A DNA stretch of 5,013 nt from Rhodospirillales bacterium (GTDB taxonomy: Bacteria > Pseudomonadota > Alphaproteobacteria > Rhodospirillales > Casp-alpha2). A program made the translations under genes and the position numbers. The notes under the pieces are model-generated. The model did no database searches. It was not told the DNA's origin and saw nothing but the letters and a program-made list of their open reading frames with translations. The DNA lies in assembly GCA_018664265.1 (NCBI GenBank), contig JABJOR010000293.1, forward strand, positions 1 through 5,013, in the 5' to 3' direction. Of this stretch, positions 1-5,013 are shown piece by piece. Position 1 is the stretch's first letter; each line of letters begins with the position of its first letter.

Positions 1-654
1 GCCTTCGAAAACGAGTGGATCGGCATAATATAAACCATCTTGTGATGTTTTATCTTTGATGTGGAGCATATTGAAGGCCATACCTTTATCGGTTTTGTCC
101 CACAAATCTTGAAGAGACGCCAAAACGTAGGCGAGCCACTGATTATCATCGGCATTTATGTTCAGATTAAACGTTCCTGAAACAAGGGAGTAATCTGCTG
201 TTTCTGTTGCGCGCATGGATTGATGGAAATGTGCTCGTGGGTCTTTGACCCTTTTGGCACAGGCATCAAGCAAGTTTTCACAGATATCATATCCGTAATA
301 ACTTCCTCCACGCATGATGGGATTGCTCACCAGATAATCGTAGAGTGCGCCATAACCACACCCCAGATCATTAATGCTTGATTCGCCAAGTGCAATATCC
401 TGTGGGTCGAATATACGGCATAATACATCGAAGCGTCGTTTGACGTTTTCTGCATTACTCCAGTAAACCCCTTGTGGCTCAGGTCCATATTCCTGAAACC
501 GTCTTCGATAAGCCGTTTTAACAATCTTTAACATGCCTTCTGATTTTCCAAGAATAGCTTCACTTGTTCCCGGTTCAGCAAAGACGGCAGTGCCAACCTG
601 ATTTGGATCAGCAGGAAAAGCAGCCCGAAAAAGGTTTTTTAGAAAGTCGCCCAA
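1..654 (-). CDS. Class I SAM-dependent methyltransferase (C-terminus cut by window edge)
   Basis: The minus-strand frame is open from 684 to the left edge. Counting from the ATG at 534, 178 residues are visible. A Rossmann-type motif I, DLGCGYGA, lies at residues 56-63 and should bind S-adenosylmethionine. YYGYDI at 79-84 fits the acidic motif II strand, and SGTFN at 119-123 fits the post-motif region. The N-terminal YRRRFQEYG...QGVYW stretch resembles the 'YY..kl..hG.tprGvdW' opening of uncharacterised alphaproteobacterial methyltransferases. The substrate cannot be told. I chose the TTG at 654 because GAGGAA sits 6-7 nt upstream, the 40 extra codons contain no stop and read as normal protein, and the ATG at 534 has only a poorly spaced GGAA. 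The ATG start is a real alternative and would leave a 104-nt gap after ygfZ. With the TTG start the gene overlaps ygfZ by 16 nt, which suggests co-transcription. Class assignment is confident; the start is not. Confidence 0.8.
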   Translation of the reverse strand, partial: MGDFLKNLFRAAFPADPNQVGTAVFAEPGTSEAILGKSEGMLKIVKTAYRRRFQEYGPEPQGVYWSNAENVKRRFDVLCRIFDPQDIALGESSINDLGCGYGALYDYLVSNPIMRGGSYYGYDICENLLDACAKRVKDPRAHFHQSMRATETADYSLVSGTFNLNINADDNQWLAYVLASLQDLWDKTDKGMAFNMLHIKDKTSQDGLYYADPLVFEG

Positions 655-1541
655 TTGGGTTTCCTCGGAGTAATAGTGGCGTTATCTGCGTTCAGAGCAG
701 CTTCTGTTTTGCCCTGTTCTTCAAAAAAATCAAGCTTGATTAATGCAAGCCCCATATTACCGGACGATGATCGCATTTCGCCAAAAGTTCTGTCATTGTA
801 TGTAATTGGTGTGCCTGCCTTAGGGGGTGGGCCTTCAATATCAACACATACCAAGCGTTTCTTTAACAAGCCACGATGTTTGGTCCTCGCAGTTACCTCT
901 TGTCCCATGTAGCAACCTTTATCCCAATCAACACCGTTCAATTCATCAAATCCGTTTTCAAGCAATGTTGATTTCTCAGCAATCAAGTCTTGTGTGCTGT
1001 CCGGCAGGCTTAAGGAAATACGGTGTTGGTCATAGGCATCTTGAGTGGATTGAGAGAAATCGGATGAGTTGGTAACGGTGTCTCCATCGGACGTTGGAAT
1101 AATTACACGCGCACCAGCTTCAACAAGCCTTGGATCAGTACAGATTATGCCATTCCCGAACGGCTTTGTTGCGCCGGGGGTCGTGCCCAATTGCAGGGTG
1201 GAAAACAGGTCTTTTTCACCAAATAATGCTATTATTTCGTACTGATCAGATACGTCTGCTAAAGATATATCAGAGCGGAGCTTATATAGAGACAAGCGCT
1301 TTATGAAATCAGCAATTCTGTCGCGCTCAATATCCAGTAGCAGGTCTCCGTTTTGCTCAGCAATAAAGAAATCAAACAAGTATTTCCCTTGTGGGGTTAG
1401 AAAGGCCCCATATACGGTTGTTTGGGGCGAAACTTTATGAACATCACAAGAGACAATTCCTTGTAAAAACGTGCGTGCATCACTGCCGCTCACAGCAACC
1501 AAGCCTCGATTATTAAGGATCACACAGGTATTTTTAGTCAT
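639..1541 (-). CDS. ygfZ: YgfZ/GcvT-family folate-binding Fe-S cluster protein
   Basis: This is a full-length 300-residue YgfZ (COG0354; relative of mitochondrial IBA57/CAF17 and of the glycine cleavage T protein). In characterised members the protein is cytoplasmic, binds tetrahydrofolate, and supports maturation or repair of certain Fe-S enzymes such as MiaB. The diagnostic motif KGCYMGQEVTAR is at residues 208-219, with the essential cysteine at C210. It is preceded by DELNGVDWD, also typical. The N-terminal folate-binding part shows FLQGIVSCDV (25-34) and the LTPQGKYLFDF segment (48-58), as expected; the glycine cleavage T enzyme itself is longer and lacks this cysteine motif. The start ATG is preceded by a weak purine-rich site (AGAGAG, 5 nt away). 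The gene is divergent from the glycosyltransferase run, so it probably belongs to a different regulon. Length matches the family and nothing appears broken. Confidence 0.93.
   Translation of the reverse strand: MTKNTCVILNNRGLVAVSGSDARTFLQGIVSCDVHKVSPQTTVYGAFLTPQGKYLFDFFIAEQNGDLLLDIERDRIADFIKRLSLYKLRSDISLADVSDQYEIIALFGEKDLFSTLQLGTTPGATKPFGNGIICTDPRLVEAGARVIIPTSDGDTVTNSSDFSQSTQDAYDQHRISLSLPDSTQDLIAEKSTLLENGFDELNGVDWDKGCYMGQEVTARTKHRGLLKKRLVCVDIEGPPPKAGTPITYNDRTFGEMRSSSGNMGLALIKLDFFEEQGKTEAALNADNATITPRKPNWATF
661..666 (-). promoter_or_regulatory. Candidate ribosome binding site for a TTG start of the methyltransferase
   Basis: On the minus strand GAGGAA lies 6 nt before the in-frame TTG at 654-652. 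It falls inside the last codons of ygfZ, so ribosomes finishing ygfZ could re-initiate here. This site is the main reason for preferring the TTG start over the ATG at 534. The match could also be chance, because the bases also encode ygfZ residues P292-K294. Confidence 0.35.
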
Positions 1542-1634
1542 TGTTCTCTCTTTTCTTGATGATCATATTAGTACATTGAGATAGACGTTACCATTATCTT
1601 TGCAAGCCCTTGATATAGAAGTATAACGAGTTCT
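1542..1634. promoter_or_regulatory. Divergent intergenic region with candidate promoters for ygfZ and the glycan operon
   Basis: This 93-nt AT-rich gap is the only place where both transcription units can start. A palindromic TTGCAA at 1600-1605 could serve as a -35 element on either strand. On the plus strand it is followed after 16 nt by TATAAC (1622-1627), a 5/6 match to the sigma-70 -10 box. That would put the transcript start almost at the ATG of the GT9 gene, giving a very short leader. On the minus strand TATCTC (1578-1583) lies 16 nt from the same TTGCAA but is a weak -10 match. A short palindrome ATGATCAT (1559-1566) lies near ygfZ and is not strong enough to call an operator. That promoters are here follows from the layout; the exact boxes are guesses. 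Confidence 0.45.
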
Positions 1635-2594
1635 ATGAAAATACTTTTCATCACAGCGACACGGGTTGGTGATGCGGTTCTCTCCACAGGGGTTCTGCAA
1701 CATCTGCTTGAAGAAAATCCGAATGCCAGGGTAACCATTGTGTGTGGCCCAGCAGCAGCTGGATTATTCGAAGCTGTGCCGAGGTTGGAAAAAATTATCG
1801 TGCTCAGTAAAAAGCGTTGGTCTATGCACTGGGTGGATATGTGGCTCGCTTGTGTTGGGACGTTTTGGGACGCGGTTGTTGATCTGCGCAATGCACCAAT
1901 AAGTTATTTATTGGCAACACACAAAAGTTGGCATCTGGGGCGTAAACATATGTCAGTGCATCGCGTGGCACGTAATGGTGCCCTTTTAGGAATGGTGAAT
2001 AATCCACCAACTCCAAAACTGTGGTGCACTGATGATCACAAAAAAACGGCGGAAAGGTTGTTGCCATCCGGCAAGCCGATAATTGCCATAGCACCGGTAG
2101 CCAATTGGAAGCCCAAGTCCTGGTCCGCAGAAAATTTTGTAGAATTAATCAAGCGATTAACAAGTGAGGCAGGCGTGCTACCCGGTGCAAAGGTTATGGT
2201 TTTTGGAACGCAAAATGAACGGGAACAGGCGTCTCATGTGCTTGAAAATATCCCGGCTGATCAGATGATTGATTGCATGGGCACATTAAGCTTGCTTGAA
2301 ATTTATGCCTGCCTCAAGCGGTCCAGTTTATTTGTTGGCAATGATTCTGGCCTTATGCATATGGCAGCCGCAGCAGGGGTGCCGACACTTGGATTGTTTG
2401 GCCCCTCTCGAGAAGATTTATATTCGCCTTGGGGGGACCGAGCCATGTTCACGCGCGGTGATCTTGATTTTGCAGGAGTGTTCCCTGAGAACTATGATTA
2501 TCAGAACGCGGATAACCTGGAGTTGATGTCCGGCTTGACGGTCGATAGAGTTGAAAATGCTGCAACAGAACTCTGGCAAAGGGTAGGAGAATGA
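1635..2594 (+). CDS. Glycosyltransferase family 9 (heptosyltransferase-like)
   Basis: This 319-residue protein has the GT9 layout of WaaC/WaaF/WaaQ enzymes, which transfer L-glycero-D-manno-heptose from the ADP-sugar to lipopolysaccharide core at the cytoplasmic face of the inner membrane. The N-terminal TRVGDAVLSTGVL (residues 9-21) carries D13, aligned with the proposed catalytic Asp13 of WaaC. A mid-protein NWKPKSW (157-163) fits the lysine-containing loop that contacts the donor phosphates. The C-terminal signature GNDSGLMHMAAAAGVP (235-250) followed by LFGPS (254-258) is the nucleotide-sugar binding hallmark of the family. There is no signal peptide or membrane helix. It is the first gene of the run and overlaps the next by 4 nt. 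The upstream ribosome site is weak (GAG 4 nt before ATG). The family is certain. Whether the donor is ADP-heptose or another sugar, and which core position is modified, cannot be told, so no gene symbol is given. Confidence 0.9.
   Translation: MKILFITATRVGDAVLSTGVLQHLLEENPNARVTIVCGPAAAGLFEAVPRLEKIIVLSKKRWSMHWVDMWLACVGTFWDAVVDLRNAPISYLLATHKSWHLGRKHMSVHRVARNGALLGMVNNPPTPKLWCTDDHKKTAERLLPSGKPIIAIAPVANWKPKSWSAENFVELIKRLTSEAGVLPGAKVMVFGTQNEREQASHVLENIPADQMIDCMGTLSLLEIYACLKRSSLFVGNDSGLMHMAAAAGVPTLGLFGPSREDLYSPWGDRAMFTRGDLDFAGVFPENYDYQNADNLELMSGLTVDRVENAATELWQRVGE
2585..2589 (+). promoter_or_regulatory. Ribosome binding site of the GT2 gene, unusually close to its ATG
   Basis: AGGAG lies inside the last codons of the GT9 gene and only 1 nt before the ATG at 2591. 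This is closer than the usual 5-9 nt. No other in-frame start fits the protein, so initiation probably depends on coupling through the ATGA overlap. Confidence 0.4.
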
Positions 2595-3349
2595 GCAATA
2601 TCGCACTTTCAATTCTGATCGTTGCCCACAATGAGGAAGAACGCTTGGCGAGTTGTCTCGACAAGTTGTCATTCGCGGATGAAATTGTTGTCGTGCTCGA
2701 TAAATGCACCGATAACACAAAGCAGATTGCAGAACGATATACGGACCGATTGCTTGAAGGGTCATGGGATATAGAAGGTGACCGTCGCAATGCTGGTATC
2801 GAGTTTTGCCGGGGCGAATGGGTTCTGGAAGTGGACAGTGACGAACATGTTAGTGAAGAACTGGCACACAGTGTCCGGCATGCTGTTGAGACCTCAACAT
2901 TTGGGTGGCATGAAGTCCCCGTTGATAATTTTGTTGGAGGCCGCCTTGTGCGCTACGGCTGGGGGTGCTCCTTTGGAACATCAGCTGTGCCGCGCTTAGC
3001 CCGCAAGGGTGTGAAGGTTTGGGGTAAACAAAGAGTGCACCCGAGCTTGATCTGGAAAGGCGAAAAAGGCCCCAGGCTGACCGGGGCGCTGGATCATTAT
3101 GTTGATCGAAATATTTCAGATATGATTAGGCGCCTTGATAGTTACAGCACAGCCAAAGCGAAGGATATGCGCGCGCAAGGCGAGGTCGGCTCTACAGCCA
3201 ATAATATTCGACGGTTATTTTCCAGATTTTTAAAATGTTATGTTTCACGTAAAGGTTACCGTGAGGGCGGTTACGGCCTTTTGATAGCGCTATGTGCAGG
3301 ACTATATCCATTGTTATCGCATCTCAAAGCCAAGCTGGAGCAGGACTAA
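2591..3349 (+). CDS. Glycosyltransferase family 2, WaaE/LgtF-like
   Basis: This 252-residue inverting GT-A glycosyltransferase is similar to WaaE/LgtF proteins, which add a beta-linked glucose to the first heptose of the LPS inner core. The Rossmann-like start LSILIVAHNEEERLASCL (residues 6-23) is the GT2 opening. FADEIVVVLDKCTDNT (28-43) matches the 'aDEIvvvDsgSTDgT' strand, though DKCTD replaces the usual DSGSTD. GDRRNAGI (63-70) matches the 'qrN.al' segment. The metal-binding DXD is DSD at 82-84 within LEVDSDEHVSEEL. Later, RVHPSL (148-153) and the LDHY box (167-170) are typical of this branch. The hydrophobic C-terminus (about 228-246) is likely a membrane-contacting helix rather than a full anchor. 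The start overlaps the GT9 stop (ATGA) and the stop abuts the next start. Family is confident; glucose as donor and heptose as acceptor are inferred from relatives and neighbours. Confidence 0.88.
   Translation: MSNIALSILIVAHNEEERLASCLDKLSFADEIVVVLDKCTDNTKQIAERYTDRLLEGSWDIEGDRRNAGIEFCRGEWVLEVDSDEHVSEELAHSVRHAVETSTFGWHEVPVDNFVGGRLVRYGWGCSFGTSAVPRLARKGVKVWGKQRVHPSLIWKGEKGPRLTGALDHYVDRNISDMIRRLDSYSTAKAKDMRAQGEVGSTANNIRRLFSRFLKCYVSRKGYREGGYGLLIALCAGLYPLLSHLKAKLEQD
3337..3345 (+). promoter_or_regulatory. Ribosome binding site of the GT4 gene
   Basis: GGAG (3337-3340) and AGGA (3342-3345) lie 9 and 4 nt before the ATG at 3350, within the last codons of the GT2 gene. Good purine content and spacing support this start, which directly follows the TAA stop. 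Confidence 0.5.
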
Positions 3350-4381
3350 ATGCGCGTTCTTCAGGCCATGGCGGGTGCTGAGCACGGTGGCGCTGAAACA
3401 TTCTATGAACGTCTCGTAGTTGGCCTTCATAATGCCGGGGTTACCCAGAAAGTTATAATCCGAAAAGATCAAGGCCGAGCCTCGAGACTTCGGACTGGCG
3501 GGGTTGATCCGGTAGAATTGAATTTTGGCGGGATGCTTGATTTCCAGACCTCACGACAATTGAAAAAAATTGTTGGCGAATTTAATCCCGATATCGTTTT
3601 GACCTGGATGAACAGGGCAACAAAGATGATGCCCGCCGGGGCGGGGTATAAACTGATCGCCAGGCAGGGCGGATACTATGACCTGAAATATTATCGCCAT
3701 TGTGACTATATTGTGGGTAACACACAGGGCATTGTTGAATATCTTAAAGAAGAAGGTTGGCCCGAAAATCGCGTACAGTATCTTCCGAATTTTGTTTCTA
3801 TTGAAAAAGCACAACCCGTTTCTAAGGCTGAATTATCAACTCCTGAGGGTGCCCCCTTATTACTATCGCTTGGGCGGCTGCATCGAAATAAAGCATTTGA
3901 TGTTCTGATTGATGCCCTGCCTAGCCTTGAAGGCGTTTATGTCTGGATTGCTGGAGAAGGGCCGGAAAGGGCTGCTTTGGAAACACAGGCAAGAGCGAAA
4001 GGCGTGGAAGACAGGGTATGTTTTCTTGGCTGGCGGCAAGATGTTTCTGCTTTGCTGGCATCCTGTGATGTCTACGTTTGCCCTTCGCGCCATGAACCTC
4101 TCGGGAATGTGGTGATAGAGGGTTGGGCGGCAGGAAAGCCTGTTGTGGCTGCTGCGTCCCAAGGCCCAACAGAGCTGATTCGTTCTGGTGAAAATGGTTT
4201 ATTGTCACCTGTTGATGATAGTGAGGCCTTGGCGCAGGGAATTTCTAAAGTTTTGGCAGATCATGAATTATCGGAACTCTTGGTGATGGCTGGGCGCTCT
4301 GAATATGAAACGTACTTTACGGAAAAAGCCGTGGTCGAGAAGTATCTCGATTTCTTTAACCGCATATTGGATCAAAGCTGA
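3350..4381 (+). CDS. Glycosyltransferase family 4 (GT-B fold), surface glycan assembly
   Basis: This 343-residue retaining GT-B enzyme is of family GT4. The N-terminal acceptor-side domain begins MRVLQAMAGAEHGGAETF, where GGAE (13-16) is the usual glycine-rich loop. The donor-side domain opens with LLLSLGRLHRNKAFDVLIDA (170-189), carrying the R176 and K181 pair that contacts donor phosphates. GEGPE (202-206) and the V(Y)VCPSRHEPLGNVVIE strand follow, with the EX7E motif at E249 and E257. ELIRSGENGLL (275-285) is the standard closing motif. No signal peptide or membrane segment is seen, so it should act at the inner face of the inner membrane on a nucleotide-sugar donor. It directly follows the GT2 gene with no gap and overlaps the next gene by 1 nt (TGATG). 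The sugar transferred cannot be told from sequence. Context points to LPS core or another lipid-linked glycan. Confidence 0.9.
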   Translation: MRVLQAMAGAEHGGAETFYERLVVGLHNAGVTQKVIIRKDQGRASRLRTGGVDPVELNFGGMLDFQTSRQLKKIVGEFNPDIVLTWMNRATKMMPAGAGYKLIARQGGYYDLKYYRHCDYIVGNTQGIVEYLKEEGWPENRVQYLPNFVSIEKAQPVSKAELSTPEGAPLLLSLGRLHRNKAFDVLIDALPSLEGVYVWIAGEGPERAALETQARAKGVEDRVCFLGWRQDVSALLASCDVYVCPSRHEPLGNVVIEGWAAGKPVVAAASQGPTELIRSGENGLLSPVDDSEALAQGISKVLADHELSELLVMAGRSEYETYFTEKAVVEKYLDFFNRILDQS

Positions 4382-5013
4382 TGTGTGGTATTGCTGGCAT
4401 TCAAATGATAGATGGCTCGCCTCCACTAAAGGCAGAGCTGGATGGGCTTGCCAGTGCGCTGGCGCATCGTGGGCCTGACGGACAAGGCCAACATATTCGT
4501 GATAATCTGGGCATGGTCCAGGTACGGCTCGCTATTATTGATCTGGCAGGTGGAGATCAGCCTTTTTATGAGTCAGAAGACAAGCCTGGTATAGCGCTGA
4601 TCGCAAATGGCGAGATTTATAACTATCTGGAACTGCGCGAAAGTATGAAGGATAGCAATTTCGTAACAAATTCGGATTGTGAGCTGCCATTACATCTTTA
4701 TCGCCAGCACGGATTGGATTTCGTTAAGCATCTGAGGGGCATGTATACGATTGCCATTGATGATTCGGAGCAGAACCAACTGGTTTTGGCTCGTGACCCA
4801 TTTGGGATCAAACCGCTCTATTACGTAGAATCGGACAGGGGCTTTGTTTTTGCATCAGAAGCACAAGCCTTGATTGGGGTTGGATTTGTTAAGGCGGAGA
4901 TCGTTCCTGAAAAACGTGATGAACTTTTACAATTACAATTTACAACGGGGCGTCAAACGCCATTCGTTGGTATCAAGCGGGTACTTCCAGGGGAAGTGTT
5001 GGTCATTAAAAAC
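4381..5013 (+). CDS. AsnB-type glutamine-dependent amidotransferase (C-terminus cut by window edge)
   Basis: The first 211 residues of an asparagine synthase (glutamine-hydrolysing) family protein are visible, which is the class II glutaminase domain. It releases ammonia from glutamine for a C-terminal ATP-dependent synthetase domain lying beyond the window. The nucleophile C2 follows the start Met in MCGIAGI, so the ATG at 4381 is fixed by the chemistry. Other glutamine-site features are HRGPD (29-33), R49 in VRLAIIDL, NGEIYNY (76-82) and SD at 98-99. RDPFGIKPLYY (138-148) and ASEAQALI (158-165) complete the domain. The catalytic set is intact, with SDCE in place of the common SDTE. The start overlaps the GT4 stop by 1 nt and has no good ribosome site, so it is probably translated by coupling. 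Family members in surface-polysaccharide loci may amidate sugar carboxylates (WbpS-like) instead of aspartate. The visible half cannot decide this, so asnB is not assigned. Confidence 0.9.
   Translation, partial: MCGIAGIQMIDGSPPLKAELDGLASALAHRGPDGQGQHIRDNLGMVQVRLAIIDLAGGDQPFYESEDKPGIALIANGEIYNYLELRESMKDSNFVTNSDCELPLHLYRQHGLDFVKHLRGMYTIAIDDSEQNQLVLARDPFGIKPLYYVESDRGFVFASEAQALIGVGFVKAEIVPEKRDELLQLQFTTGRQTPFVGIKRVLPGEVLVIKN

Noticed and set aside
327..524. Minus-strand 65-residue open frame
   Set aside because: It is in a different frame from the methyltransferase, whose continuous frame contains the SAM-binding motif. The small frame shows no motif.
601..645. A/T-rich stretch after the ygfZ stop as a possible terminator
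   Set aside because: The A-run and T-run are separated by only two bases, so no hairpin with a workable loop forms, and the same-strand methyltransferase frame continues through it.
655..1075. Plus-strand open frames opposite ygfZ
   Set aside because: They lie antisense to a clear full-length YgfZ, have no recognisable domain and overlap each other in different frames. They are shadows of the real gene.
1559..1566. ATGATCAT palindrome as an operator
   Set aside because: An 8-nt perfect palindrome in AT-rich sequence is common by chance, and no second copy or known regulator site supports it.
1568..2094. Minus-strand open frames opposite the GT9 gene
   Set aside because: The plus-strand GT9 protein has all family motifs over this stretch. 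The opposite frames have no domain or ribosome site.
3071..3087. CCCC...GGGG inverted repeat as a possible terminator
   Set aside because: It lies in the middle of the GT2 coding sequence, has a stem of only about four pairs and is not followed by a T-run.
3551..4208. Plus- and minus-strand small open frames within the GT4 gene
   Set aside because: They overlap a complete GT4 protein with an intact EX7E motif and have no independent support.

Overview
The window looks like ordinary chromosome from a moderately AT-rich Gram-negative bacterium, most likely an alphaproteobacterium of a Rhodospirillales-like lineage. That assignment is an inference from protein style (the YgfZ, glycosyltransferase and methyltransferase sequences) and not from any marker gene. 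Codon use looks even across the window, and I see no RNA gene, insertion sequence, CRISPR array, long repeat or attachment site.

Layout. A short intergenic region (1542-1634) divides two divergent transcription units. To its left, on the minus strand, lie ygfZ (639-1541; folate-binding Fe-S cluster maintenance protein) and then a class I SAM-dependent methyltransferase that runs off the left edge. The methyltransferase start is uncertain: either a TTG at 654 overlapping the end of ygfZ, or an ATG at 534. To its right, on the plus strand, is a tightly packed run: a GT9 heptosyltransferase-like protein (1635-2594), a GT2 WaaE/LgtF-like glycosyltransferase (2591-3349), a GT4 glycosyltransferase (3350-4381), and the glutaminase half of an AsnB-type amidotransferase (4381 to the right edge).

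How the genes work together. The four plus-strand genes overlap or abut (ATGA overlap, TAA directly followed by ATG, TGATG overlap), so they are almost certainly co-transcribed and translationally coupled. GT9 plus WaaE-like GT2 plus GT4 is the usual make-up of a locus that assembles the lipopolysaccharide core or another surface glycan on the cytoplasmic face of the inner membrane. The AsnB-like gene in the same run may make asparagine, or may amidate a uronic acid sugar of that glycan. The two minus-strand genes have no evident link to this pathway.

I did not find a clearly new system. The points most worth a second look are the AsnB-like gene coupled to the glycosyltransferases and the unresolved methyltransferase N-terminus.
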